Source of the DNA: Acidobacteriota bacterium
GTDB lineage: Bacteria > Acidobacteriota > Terriglobia > Terriglobales > Acidobacteriaceae
NCBI GenBank assembly: GCA_003225175.1
Contig: QIBA01000065.1
Location: forward strand, 1 to 53,291
Direction: 5' to 3'
Length of the DNA stretch: 53,291 nucleotides
How positions within the stretch are numbered: the stretch's first letter is position 1; each line of letters opens with the position of its first letter. This document shows positions 45,388 through 53,291 of the stretch, piece after piece. The translations under genes were made by a program, and so were the position numbers. The notes under the pieces were generated by a model, which saw nothing but the letters and a program-made list of their open reading frames with translations, ran no database searches and was not told the DNA's origin.

Positions 45388-46347
45388 ATGAGCATGCGTC
45401 TCCTGCGCCGGATTTTGATTGCGACGGCCACCGCGTATCTGTTCTTCTCCATCGCGGGAGGCATCACGCTCGCCGAACTCCAGCTTCATCCCTGGAGACG
45501 TGCGATCCCGCAAAATGAACAGGCGGCGACAGCCGCTTTCGTCTATGCCCGTTATGGCACCGAACTTCAGAATGTAGAGATTACCGCGCAAGACGGCATC
45601 ATTCTGAGGGCCTGGTACGCACGTCCTCGCCTAGCGAATGGACGCGATGTCCTCATGCTGCACGGCGTCGCCGACAATCGCGAAGGTATTGCCGATTTCG
45701 CAGCCATGTTTCTGAACCGTGGATACGGCGTGTTGCTCCCCGACTCCCGCGCTCACGGCGAGAGCGGAGGCGCACTCGCAACCTACGGACTACGCGAGAG
45801 TGATGATATCCATCGCTGGGTCGACTGGCTCTACACTGGCCGGCAATCAAAGTGCGTCTACGGATTCGGCGAGTCCATGGGCGCCGCAATCGTCCTCGAC
45901 AGCCTCACCGCCGAAGATCGTTTTTGCGCCATAGTCGCCGAGTCGCCATTCTCGACATTCCGGTCCGTTGCGTATGAACGCGCTGCATTCTACGTGAGAG
46001 CTCCGACCTGGATCGGACGCACGCTGCTGCGACTGCCGGTCGAAGTGGGAATCGACTACGCCAAGCTCCGCTACGGCCTCGACTTCGACCGGGATAGCCC
46101 CGTAGAAGCTGTTGGCCACTCCTCAACTCCCATTCTGTTAATCCACGGCTCCGACGACATCAACATTCTCCCTCACCATTCTGAGCTGATCGCCGCAAAA
46201 CATCCTGCGTATGTATCGCTCTGGAAGGTCCCAGGAGCCGCGCACTGCGGCGCATCCGCCATTCAACCCGAGATCTTCTGGAACAAAGTCCTAACCTGGT
46301 TCAGCACCTATCCGCAAAGGCCATCGAATAAAGCGACAACGGCCTGA
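45388..46347 (+). CDS. membrane-anchored alpha/beta hydrolase
   Basis: A 319-residue protein with an N-terminal membrane helix (9-29) and an alpha/beta-hydrolase domain: HGVADNREG, nucleophile Ser163 in GFGESMGA, HGSDDINI for the acid, and AAHCG for His. This set is that of serine esterases/acyl hydrolases of the BAAT/YfhR (ABHD13-like) type. The catalytic domain probably faces the periplasm or the membrane surface. Substrate unknown. Confidence 0.85.
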   Translation: MSMRLLRRILIATATAYLFFSIAGGITLAELQLHPWRRAIPQNEQAATAAFVYARYGTELQNVEITAQDGIILRAWYARPRLANGRDVLMLHGVADNREGIADFAAMFLNRGYGVLLPDSRAHGESGGALATYGLRESDDIHRWVDWLYTGRQSKCVYGFGESMGAAIVLDSLTAEDRFCAIVAESPFSTFRSVAYERAAFYVRAPTWIGRTLLRLPVEVGIDYAKLRYGLDFDRDSPVEAVGHSSTPILLIHGSDDINILPHHSELIAAKHPAYVSLWKVPGAAHCGASAIQPEIFWNKVLTWFSTYPQRPSNKATTA

Positions 46348-46441
46348 CACGCCGGTTGATTACACACAAGACAGTTCCCTTTCGATACTTTCCCCAGTCT
46401 GAAGACCGCCGTAGACTGCGGCGAAACTTCAGGAGACTCTG

Positions 46442-46975
46442 ATGGCGAAGTGCGACTACTGTGGTTCGACGATCATCTTTGGCGGCAAACGGGATGCCAA
46501 TGGACGCTTCTGTAATCAGAAGTGCCAAGGTCGCGGAGGGCTACTGGCGTTCTCTCGTCAAATTCCCGAAGGGACCGTCACGGAGCAGGTGTGGAAATTC
46601 CATCAGGGACCGTGCCCAAAATGCAACGGCTCCGGACCCGTGGACGTCCACGTCAATCACAAAGTATGGTCCGCCATAGCTCTTACGCAATGCAGCAGCA
46701 CACCGCAAATCTCATGCCGTAGTTGCGGAGTGAAAAGCCAATTGGGAGGAACAGCCTTCAGCCTGTTTCTCGGGTGGTGGGGATTTCCATGGGGACTGCT
46801 GCTAACGCCAATTCAGATAGGACGCAACCTGATCGCGATGGCCAGTCCACCGGAGCCCTCCAAACCCTCGCCACAGCTTGAAAAAGCAGTGCGTATGACT
46901 ATCGCAAGCCGGGCCGTGCAACAGCAACAGGCGGCGCGACAACAATCCGCGCAGACAGTGCCCGCCAAAGCCTAA
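46442..46975 (+). CDS. zinc-ribbon protein with hydrophobic hairpin
   Basis: A 177-residue protein. Three cysteine clusters are visible: CDYC with CNQKC, CPKC and CRSC, indicating one or two zinc-ribbon sites. A hydrophobic segment (FSLFLGWWGFPWGLLLTPIQ) follows, and the C-terminus is Gln/Ala-rich. AGGAG precedes the ATG. Resembles the cysteine-rich membrane-associated proteins near proteolysis or secretion genes; role unknown. Confidence 0.72.
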   Translation: MAKCDYCGSTIIFGGKRDANGRFCNQKCQGRGGLLAFSRQIPEGTVTEQVWKFHQGPCPKCNGSGPVDVHVNHKVWSAIALTQCSSTPQISCRSCGVKSQLGGTAFSLFLGWWGFPWGLLLTPIQIGRNLIAMASPPEPSKPSPQLEKAVRMTIASRAVQQQQAARQQSAQTVPAKA

Positions 46976-47211
46976 GAGTCCACCAATACTTGCAAGAGTG
47001 CGGACATATCGCAGGTGTCCGCAGCCAGAGACACAACGCTCTCTGACCAGCCGGGGTGTGCCCTTTCAACCATTCCCAACATCCTCGAATTCCCGAATCC
47101 TGTGCTGTGAAATAGCTCCACAGCATGTTTTCACTTATTACTGCTACTATTCCCCGGCACAAACATCAAATCGGCGGGATCTGAGTGGATTAAGGACGAC
47201 GGAAATATTTC

Positions 47212-48867
47212 ATGGAATTTGGGCCTGACAAGGTATTCGTAGTCGAAGTTGACGCCACCGCGCGCGAGCACGTCACCAAAATTCTGACTGACGCGGGCTA
47301 TCAGGTCGCCGGTCAGATCGCTGCTACCCTAAAGATGGTACTGGCGTCCATGCCGGACGTGATTGTTATGGGCGCGAGTCCTCCCGATCTGGACTGCTGT
47401 GATCTCCTGGCTGAGGTTAAGCGATCGGAACAGGCGCGGCATATTCGCGTCATCATGATGGCCGACGGCGGACCTGCAGAAAGAATTCGAGGCCTCGACC
47501 TCGGTGCCGACGAGGTGCTTTCTGTTCCCTTCGACGATCGCGAGTTATTGGCTCGAGTGCGCGCTCAACTTCGCGAGAAGCGTCCTGAGGATGAGCTGCG
47601 CGCCACCGTACGCGATGGCAGGAATTCGCGTCGGGAAGCTCGCCGCGTTCTGCGTGCACTCAATCAAGGCAAACGAACACTGCGTCTTGGAGTCGCGCTG
47701 CTGATCGTGGTTGCGGCGCTCGTCACTGGAGGTCTTGGCTTCCTCTACTGGGGTTCGCAACGGCAAAACGTTCGCGTGTACACCGCGCTGGCGAAGTTGC
47801 AAACTGGTATCGCAAGCGAACGCGAACTGCTCGAGCTGGCGCGCAAGGCCAGAGCCCAGGCGGAACAGAACGCGATCGATTCGACGGAAGCACAGCGCCA
47901 GGACCTCAAGCGCCAGAACAAAGAACTGCGCGACAAGATCGCCGGCGCCGATCCATCCCAAGTGGCAGAACTTGAGCGTCAGCTTCGCACTTCGAACGAA
48001 CGCCTGCAGAAGCTCGAAACCGAACGCACGGTTGCGCAGGACGTAATCCGCTCGTACTCGTCGAGTGTGTGCTTACTGCATGTTGTGGTTGGTTTTCGCG
48101 ACAAAGGCTCTGGTCTGATTCTCCGCTACTCCACAATGACTCCCAACGGCTCGCCGCTCGCGGATGCAAATGGGCAAACACAGGTACAACTCGGTGGAAT
48201 AGGTCCCGAAGTGCATATGGACGCCTTCGGAACCGGATTCCTCGTTTCAGCCGATGGCCGTATCGTAACAAATCATCATGTGGTCGAGCCCTGGTGGAAG
48301 AACGACGACATCGCGGAACTACTGAAGCAGGCCGTCGACTTAGAGCCGAGAATTGTCGAGACCACCGCATACTTTCCCGGCCTCTCCAATGGCATTCCCG
48401 TAAGCCTGCAGAAAATTTCTTCCGACGCTGACCTGGCGGTGGTCGCAGGCAACATCTCCGGACTGAAGCTCAAGCTGCTGTCGATGGATGACAGTCCGAA
48501 AGCCGCCGTGAGCGGACAGCCAGTTGTCCTGATCGGCTATCCCACGGGTGTAGATGCAATCCTCGCACGAACCAGCGAAGATGCTGTGCGCGCCATCGCC
48601 CAGAATACGAATGGCGACGCAAAGAGCCTGGTGAACGAACTCGCGCATCGCAACCTCATCCGGCCAACCAATACGCAAGGACACATCGGCGATGTCCTGG
48701 CAGACAAGATCATCTATGACGCGCAAACCACCTCCGGCGGATCAGGCGGCCCACTATTCAATGCCGAAGGAAGAGTGATCGCCGTAAACGTAGCCATGCT
48801 CCGCGACTTCGGCGGCTCGAACTTCGCGATTCCCGTGCGCTACGCCAAGCCATTGCTATCGCGGTAA
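47212..48867 (+). CDS. degenerate receiver - membrane helix - coiled coil - trypsin-like protease
   Basis: A 551-residue chimera. Residues 1-120 have the receiver fold, but the phospho-acceptor Asp position reads Gly54 (VIVMGASPP), the KP lysine reads Val105 (SVPF), and the switch Thr is lost. A membrane helix (158-180) and a coiled coil (185-280) follow. Residues 290-551 are a chymotrypsin-fold protease with His356 (TNHHVV), Asp407 (DADLAVV) and Ser511 (TTSGGSGGPL), so the triad is complete; no PDZ domain is present. The receiver would be cytoplasmic and the protease periplasmic, an HtrA-like arrangement joined to an inside sensor. Function inferred only. Confidence 0.85.
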   Translation: MEFGPDKVFVVEVDATAREHVTKILTDAGYQVAGQIAATLKMVLASMPDVIVMGASPPDLDCCDLLAEVKRSEQARHIRVIMMADGGPAERIRGLDLGADEVLSVPFDDRELLARVRAQLREKRPEDELRATVRDGRNSRREARRVLRALNQGKRTLRLGVALLIVVAALVTGGLGFLYWGSQRQNVRVYTALAKLQTGIASERELLELARKARAQAEQNAIDSTEAQRQDLKRQNKELRDKIAGADPSQVAELERQLRTSNERLQKLETERTVAQDVIRSYSSSVCLLHVVVGFRDKGSGLILRYSTMTPNGSPLADANGQTQVQLGGIGPEVHMDAFGTGFLVSADGRIVTNHHVVEPWWKNDDIAELLKQAVDLEPRIVETTAYFPGLSNGIPVSLQKISSDADLAVVAGNISGLKLKLLSMDDSPKAAVSGQPVVLIGYPTGVDAILARTSEDAVRAIAQNTNGDAKSLVNELAHRNLIRPTNTQGHIGDVLADKIIYDAQTTSGGSGGPLFNAEGRVIAVNVAMLRDFGGSNFAIPVRYAKPLLSR

Positions 48868-49240
48868 TCTCCTGCGAGGAGTAGGTCGGCAGTGCGCTTA
48901 TTGCACGCGCGGCTGTGATGAAGGTTCCGGCCGCTCTCGGCCGGTACCAGGCATGCGACACCATACTGCTGAGTGTTCCACGAAGTACACAGCTATAAAG
49001 ACCACCATCCTTTTCTCCACATTCACCTCCCCACCTTTTCAAGCTTCCTGCCGTTCGGCTGAGCTGTTAAAGGAAGCGAGTAACTAGCACGTAACCGGCA
49101 CCCAGTGAAAAAGGATGGAAATTGATCCATCTTTCCATCGCTCCTGCGGATGAAGATTCATCCGCAGCACGTGTGTCAGAACTGAAGACTATCCAGACAC
49201 TTCTTACAAAACCAAACTGGGAAACGTCTGCGTTCTTCGA
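48868..49240. other. gap with one solo repeat
   Basis: No gene is supported. It holds a single TTCCGGCCGCTCTCGGCCGG palindrome (48925-48948) without its partner, and a purine-rich stretch near 49100. The promoter of the next operon begins at 49241. Confidence 0.45.
48925..48948. repeat. solo palindrome (CCGGCCGCTCTCGGCCGG family)
   Basis: The same core as the paired elements at 17806, 24906 and 31339, here alone. Confidence 0.6.
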
Positions 49241-49269
49241 TTGACGTCAGCTGACGGCAAGTGTATGGT
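49241..49269 (+). promoter_or_regulatory. promoter of the sorting-substrate operon with overlapping palindromes
   Basis: TTGACG (49241-49246) and TATGGT (49264-49269) are 17 bases apart, a good sigma-70 layout with a leader of about 35 bases. Two perfect palindromes overlap the -35 region: TGACGTCA (49242-49249) and GTCAGCTGAC (49246-49255), likely operator candidates. Confidence 0.45.
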
Positions 49270-49310
49270 TGTCGGCACATCCGCCTTCCCAGTCCCAAAA
49301 GGAGCCTTTT

Positions 49311-49856
49311 ATGAAGCGAATGTTCTGGGGCCCCTTCTGTTTGTTGCTGTTCGTTGCCGTTGTCTTTCCGGGAATGTGTATTGCTCAGGCGTCCGGCTAT
49401 CTCGTCATGTTGACTCCGCCGACGCCACCTACCATTTCCGCTCCGGCCGGAGGCACGTCTCTGGCGATTATCATCGTCATCCCACTGAATGGCTTTACCG
49501 GCCGCGTAACTTTTACTTGTGCTGTTTCGGGAGGAACACCACCACCGCCAACCTGTTCCACGCCTACACCCGTGACGGTCACCAGTAACCCAACTGCCGA
49601 AAGTTTGAAGACGGTCGCCACACTTACGAGCGACCGCACTACCGGCAGCGCTACCTTCAACTTCAGCGTGACCGCAACCAGTGATCGCGGCACAGCGCCG
49701 GTTAATGGACCGCAGACAATGCCCATAACGGTCGAGCACAGGTATGGTATTGGGAACGAAGGAGGAGGAGGGTCCGTGGCCCTCTTGACGCTCGCCGCGT
49801 TGGTGGCTTTTTGGAGCCTGACACGCGTTCGCCGCAAGAAAGCTGCTTTACAGTGA
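49311..49856 (+). CDS. exported protein with C-terminal sorting-type tail
   Basis: A 181-residue protein with a signal peptide (MKRMFWGPFCLLLFVAVVF, cleavage probably near CIAQA). The mature part is Thr/Pro/Ser-rich with beta-sandwich-like strands (GFTGRVTFTCAVSGG; TGSATFNFSVTATSD) and two cysteines (Cys70, Cys82). It ends with Gly-rich EGGGG (150-154), a hydrophobic stretch SVALLTLAALVAFWSL (155-170) and a basic tail TRVRRKKA, the three-part plan of CTERM sorting signals, though not the PEP motif itself. GGAG precedes ATG 49311. The stop overlaps the next gene start, which encodes an exosortase-like protein. Confidence 0.8.
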   Translation: MKRMFWGPFCLLLFVAVVFPGMCIAQASGYLVMLTPPTPPTISAPAGGTSLAIIIVIPLNGFTGRVTFTCAVSGGTPPPPTCSTPTPVTVTSNPTAESLKTVATLTSDRTTGSATFNFSVTATSDRGTAPVNGPQTMPITVEHRYGIGNEGGGGSVALLTLAALVAFWSLTRVRRKKAALQ

Positions 49857-50365
49857 CTGGAACGCCACTAGCGAAGATTGCCGTCGGCCCGTCAGCCGTC
49901 CCACTCCCGCGTTTAAATCGCGACTTTTTGTGTCGCCTAGCGATGGTGGCAATCTTCGTACTGGTTGCTCATCAGTTTGCGTGGAATTGGCTGTGTTTTC
50001 TGACCTCTGAAGCGCTCCTTCGTATTTCTGCATTCTTGGGACTGGCGGTAGCGAGAGTCTCATTCGATACGCTCAGCGTGAACGGCCAACTCGTGCAATA
50101 CGTAACCTCTTGCACATTCATCGATGTCTATCTTGGATCCGTGCCTCTTCTCTGGAATCTCAGGAACACGTCACTCCAGAATTTTTCCTTTCTCTCGGCG
50201 ACTGCCATAATTTTCGCCGCTCTTAACATTGTGCGGCTCGAAACCGCCCTCGTGATGTTCGCCGACGGCATTTCATGGACCGTCGCAGATGGCCTCCTCG
50301 GAGGTTTAGCGTACTTTGCCATTTGGCGATTCATTTGGCGGCAGCGAAGCTGGCGGTTGATGTAG
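49853..50365 (+). CDS. small exosortase/archaeosortase-like membrane protein
   Basis: A 170-residue integral membrane protein. GTG 49853 overlaps the preceding stop (GTGA, 49853-49856). Features match the exosortase/archaeosortase core: an extracytoplasmic segment (RVSFDTLSVNGQLVQYV) leading to Cys87 (TSCTFIDVY) at a membrane edge, then a NIVR motif (Asn125-Arg128) at the end of another helix. The third expected residue, usually His in an HD-like motif before the last helix, reads Ala145-Asp146 (TVADG). It is shorter than typical exosortases (about 280 residues). Together with the upstream protein it looks like a dedicated sortase-substrate pair. The call rests on motif pattern alone. Confidence 0.6.
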   Translation: MTGTPLAKIAVGPSAVPLPRLNRDFLCRLAMVAIFVLVAHQFAWNWLCFLTSEALLRISAFLGLAVARVSFDTLSVNGQLVQYVTSCTFIDVYLGSVPLLWNLRNTSLQNFSFLSATAIIFAALNIVRLETALVMFADGISWTVADGLLGGLAYFAIWRFIWRQRSWRLM

Positions 50366-50439
50366 CAGACAGGCTGCCCATCTCTTCTCATTCAATTTTG
50401 AGCGGGTGAAGCTTCTTATTCCTGATACAAGTGCTCGCG

Positions 50440-51285
50440 TCAGCTTCCGGCAGTGCGGTTCATTTTTCCAACCAGCACGACCTCCGGATCGCTCACAGTC
50501 ATGACTTTTACTCCGGCCTCTTCGGTGAAACGAATGCGGACCGCCGGCGCGCCGCCAGGGTAGAACACCTGCTCGCCTAAGTGGAATAGAACCCGACCGA
50601 TAGTGCCCCTGCGCGTCCAAGTGAGTTTTCCTTTTTCAACGGACACATCGACTTGTTGGGTGAGACCTTGTCCAAAGACGTAGGTTCCGAGAATGGCGGA
50701 GAGGTCATGGTCTGGGAGCGGGGCTTCGGGGGAGCCGCCTGCATCTCCGAGTGACTGCAGAAATTCAAAAACCGGGCGCGCTGCTTCGCCGCCGGCTTTG
50801 GCGTGCGCGAGCAGGCTGATGCTGTGCGGACCTGAAGTTCGCTGGATGCCTGGGTGGGCCGCGACGAATGCCTTCACCACATCCAGTTGCCCGAGCATGC
50901 TTGCAGAGAAAATGGAAGGATGCGCACCATTCGCCAGCAGAAGCTCGGCGATCGGGCGATTCCCCATATGGGATGCGGCTCCGAGCGCGCTCTCCCAGTC
51001 ACCAAACCCCCAATCCCAGGTAGCCTTTGCCAAGGACGGACGCGCGGCTACCAACTCTTTCACGCGCGCCAAGCTGAAATGGGAAACCAGCACCATCTCC
51101 CGCGCCAGTTCCGGTGGCTCTGCCGGGTAGAGATCCCCCGGGGCAGGTACGCTCGACCAACTCTTCGCGCTCGCTGTCGAGTCAGATTTCGGCGGTGAAA
51201 ACTGCGAATGCAAGTCCATCGTCCACAGCGGCATCGTTAACGTGGTAACCGTCAGGAATCGCCTTCGCGATAACCTCTCAGACAT
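50440..51285 (-). CDS. Tat-exported ankyrin-like protein
   Basis: A 281-residue protein with a twin-arginine leader (MSERLSRRRFLTVTTL). Residues 60-170 look like ankyrin repeats (VKELVAARPSLAKA; GNRPIAELLLANGAHPS; GQLDVVKAFVAAHPG). The C-terminal third is a beta-rich domain (LSAILGTYVFGQGL; VRIRFTEEAGVKV) resembling the DUF3471-type tail. ATG 51285 has GGAGG upstream at a good distance; a GTG at 51297 touches the same site. Function unknown. Confidence 0.8.
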   Translation of the reverse strand: MSERLSRRRFLTVTTLTMPLWTMDLHSQFSPPKSDSTASAKSWSSVPAPGDLYPAEPPELAREMVLVSHFSLARVKELVAARPSLAKATWDWGFGDWESALGAASHMGNRPIAELLLANGAHPSIFSASMLGQLDVVKAFVAAHPGIQRTSGPHSISLLAHAKAGGEAARPVFEFLQSLGDAGGSPEAPLPDHDLSAILGTYVFGQGLTQQVDVSVEKGKLTWTRRGTIGRVLFHLGEQVFYPGGAPAVRIRFTEEAGVKVMTVSDPEVVLVGKMNRTAGS

Positions 51286-51395
51286 GGGCTCCTCCACTTA
51301 TTACTTCCGCAGATTTGGCCCGTACTAGCGCGAATTGCAAGCGATTTCCCCACGAAAGAGCACCAGAAAAATGTGAGGAGAGAAATCTCTCGGTT

Positions 51396-52304
51396 TCAGA
51401 GACTTGCGCGCGGACGTGAGGCGAATGGAATGAAGGTGGGGCGTATCTTTGGGGAAAACTGGTTGGCGACGGTTTGCGCCACCTGCGACTCGAGCGTCAA
51501 CTCGTCGTCGCGAACGCGATCGATGCGCGTGACCCACACGTGAGTCTGATCGGGCACATGAATCAGGTGGGCGAGAATCCGGGTTTCGTCCCCGCTACGC
51601 TGCACCTGTCCCAGAACGGCGTACGAGGCGCCTAGAGAGGAAGCCACGGCATTGAGATCGCGCTGGTCGCGTGCGACTCGCAGCACACGAGCGTTACCGA
51701 TTACGCGATAATGACCGTCGCTTCTGGCTGTGAGTTCGACTACCAACATGTCGGTTACAGCGTCGCTGAAGCGCGTCATGTTGGGATCGCCGGTCTCGTT
51801 GTCAAAACGCAGTACAGCGACAATCGGAGTCTTGTCCCCTGCAGACCGCGTCTTCGCCCAATGACCTGCTGCGAATGAAGCCGCGATTAGCAAGCACGCG
51901 CCGATGAGGCTTGCCGCCGTTTGCACTCGCAGCCGCTTCCTATTTGTGGCGGTGCGTGGGGGCGGTAGATCACCAGGAGCCGCTTTGCTAACTGGAGCGA
52001 TGAACTGATATCCGCGTTTGGGAATCGTGCGGATGAAACGCGGCTCGATGGCACTATCGTTCAGAGCAGCCCGGATTTGCGCAATACAGAAATTCAGGCC
52101 ACGTTCGAAATCGACAAACGTGTCGTCGTGCCATACGGCCTGTCGCAGTTCTTCCCTCGACACAACCTGTCCCGCGGCTTCAAGCAGGCAATCCAGCACC
52201 TGAGCCGGCTGCGACTGCAGACGAACCAGCACTCGGTCCCGGCGTAGCTCGCGCGAGGCTCGGTCAAATTCAAAGATGCCGAAGCGAAATTGATCCAATG
52301 CCAT
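51396..52304 (-). CDS. CadC-like winged-helix membrane regulator
   Basis: A 302-residue protein. Residues 1-105 are an OmpR/PhoB-type winged helix (RFGIFEFD, LLEAAGQVVSREELRQAVW, LNFCIAQIRAAL, FIRTIPKRGYQF). A membrane helix (about 128-148) follows, and the outer part has a TolB-N/FlgO-like domain (VAVLRFDNETGDPNMTRFSDAVTD). This build is common in Acidobacteria; such proteins bind DNA while anchored in the membrane. It may control a neighbour such as the M61-like gene, whose stop lies 71 bases upstream; that is inference. ATG 52304 chosen. Confidence 0.87.
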   Translation of the reverse strand: MALDQFRFGIFEFDRASRELRRDRVLVRLQSQPAQVLDCLLEAAGQVVSREELRQAVWHDDTFVDFERGLNFCIAQIRAALNDSAIEPRFIRTIPKRGYQFIAPVSKAAPGDLPPPRTATNRKRLRVQTAASLIGACLLIAASFAAGHWAKTRSAGDKTPIVAVLRFDNETGDPNMTRFSDAVTDMLVVELTARSDGHYRVIGNARVLRVARDQRDLNAVASSLGASYAVLGQVQRSGDETRILAHLIHVPDQTHVWVTRIDRVRDDELTLESQVAQTVANQFSPKIRPTFIPFASRPRASL

Positions 52305-52375
52305 GTGCCGCGATGATTCTCGCATATCGGCTTTGGGAAAGAACGAACGTTGTGGCCCAATAGCCTAGGGGTCAC

Positions 52376-53291
52376 TTAATCCAGCGGCCTGGGATTAGCT
52401 TTCATCCAGCGTGCAAGAATGTCTTGCACATCCACGCCCGCGGATTGTGAAAGCAATCTTCCAAGCTCCTGGGTTTCGAACGCCCGTTGATTCCTCTCGG
52501 TCCAGTCAAGCAGGAAGCGCAGACTGTCACGCAGCGAGCGCTTTCCGGATGTGCGTGAACGGATGCGATCGTCCATTTCTGCGGCCATAAGCCCGCCCCG
52601 CGAATAAATATTCTTGCCCATGCGAAAGTCGAGTGCATACATGAACGAGGCCTCACGTGAGAGCTCCAGCAGTGGCATCTCGCGGATGAAGGTTGGGGCT
52701 TCATCGAGAACGTGGCGGAGACGCTGCAGCTGTCGTTCGCGAAATTCTGTTCCCTGCGCTGCCGGCATCGCCTCGGCAAGAGCCGCAATGGCCGCATATC
52801 GAGCGAAACCCTCGTTAAACCATATCGTGTCTATCAGCGGCGGCATCTCCCATGTGAACGGCAGGTAGCCTGTGCCGTACGAACGTTTGGGAATCCAGCA
52901 ATGGGCCATGTGGTGGGCATAATTGAGGAGCGTGACTTGCTTGTCTTCGACACTGGATCGATTAGTAATCGCCTCCGCCGTGGGGAGAGTGAATGTGCCG
53001 CTGTTTATGTGTTCCTGGCTGAAGCCATATTTGTGACCTGCCAGAGGACGCAGCAGTTCGAGCTGTACGGTGTAGACTGGAAAGGGCGCATTCCCGAAAT
53101 AGGCTTGGACATTGTCCAATGCCTCGCGAGCGAGTTGGCCTTGGGCCGATAAGTCCGCCTCTCCTTCGCTATAGACCGCCATTACGATTGAAATTTTTCC
53201 TTTAAGCAATTCGAAGTGAAGCTTCGGACCCATGAGGATCTGTGAATCCGCCAGCGTATAGTAATCGCGAGTCTCGGCGGACGCATTGCCA
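52376..53291 (-). CDS. M61-like peptidase, partial, altered zinc motif
   Basis: The C-terminal 304 residues of a larger protein whose start is beyond the right edge. It resembles glycyl-aminopeptidase M61 (YYTLADSQILMGP; PFPVYTVQLELL; TIWFNEGFARY with the third-ligand Glu). The zinc motif, encoded at 52915-52901, reads His-His-Met-Ala-His: both zinc histidines are kept but the catalytic Glu of HExxH is His. It may be inactive or have another role. A frame reading continues without a stop to the window edge. Confidence 0.75.
   Translation of the reverse strand, partial: GNASAETRDYYTLADSQILMGPKLHFELLKGKISIVMAVYSEGEADLSAQGQLAREALDNVQAYFGNAPFPVYTVQLELLRPLAGHKYGFSQEHINSGTFTLPTAEAITNRSSVEDKQVTLLNYAHHMAHCWIPKRSYGTGYLPFTWEMPPLIDTIWFNEGFARYAAIAALAEAMPAAQGTEFRERQLQRLRHVLDEAPTFIREMPLLELSREASFMYALDFRMGKNIYSRGGLMAAEMDDRIRSRTSGKRSLRDSLRFLLDWTERNQRAFETQELGRLLSQSAGVDVQDILARWMKANPRPLD

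Overview
The window looks like a stretch of chromosome from a soil-type member of the Acidobacteriota. Support comes from the gene content: a DUF1800/DUF1501 pair, DUF2277, a CadC-like winged-helix protein with a TolB-type domain, a kinase-like/TonB C-terminal chimera, LytS/LytTR signalling, and an Lgt of the GDGDYG type. Base composition is fairly even, genes sit in short overlapping operons, and the intergenic gaps carry many paired palindromic repeats. I see no rRNA, tRNA, CRISPR array, prophage or intact insertion sequence. Taxonomy is inferred from protein likeness only.

Layout. 1-3119: start of an off-window gene (minus), then a four-gene overlapping operon (two SDR oxidoreductases, an unknown exported protein, a HAD phosphatase). 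3120-6889: repeat-rich gap, then the exported DUF1800/DUF1501 pair. 6975-9708 (minus): a glutamate-dehydrogenase-like protein that has lost its active-site residues, and an Lgt fused to a methyltransferase. 9789-13563: MFS transporter overlapping a cytochrome P450, then a radical SAM protein. 13853-16664: two LiaF-like membrane proteins coupled to a LytS-type kinase and LytTR regulator. 16661-21041: a small unknown, a bacilliredoxin, murB, msrP-msrQ and a zinc-ribbon protein. 21139-21330: a terminator, a 16-residue lysine-rich peptide gene and its near-consensus promoter. 21457-26217: CPBP protease, thiolase, and nagA with a GlmS-isomerase-like SIS protein. 26279-29139: comM coupled to a GAF-TM-Sel1 protein. 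29313-35332 (minus): CocE-type hydrolase, Cu/Zn superoxide dismutase and an M16 peptidase pair. 35593-38507: pseudokinase-TonB chimera and two unknowns, one with a hexapeptide repeat. 38549-42822: phosphoesterase, nucleotidyltransferase, LigD-type polymerase, a GntR remnant, DUF2277, DUF2147. 43054-48867: lipoprotein, DinB-like protein, coiled-coil exported protein, alpha/beta hydrolase, zinc-ribbon membrane protein, and a receiver-TM-trypsin fusion. 49241-50365: promoter, exported protein with a C-terminal sorting-type tail, and an overlapping exosortase-like gene. 50440-53291 (minus): Tat-exported ankyrin-like protein, CadC-like regulator, and a partial M61-like peptidase.

The best candidate for an undescribed system is the pair at 49311-50365: a secreted Thr/Pro-rich protein ending in a Gly-rich, hydrophobic, Arg/Lys-rich tail, translationally coupled (GTGA overlap) to a small membrane protein with exosortase-like Cys and Arg motifs, behind its own promoter with overlapping palindromes. 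A second theme is proteins that keep a fold but lose its catalytic residues: the GDH-like protein, the pseudokinase, the degenerate receiver domain, the second M16 subunit and the M61-like protein. A third is the number of independent paired-repeat families, one of which lies inside a reading frame.
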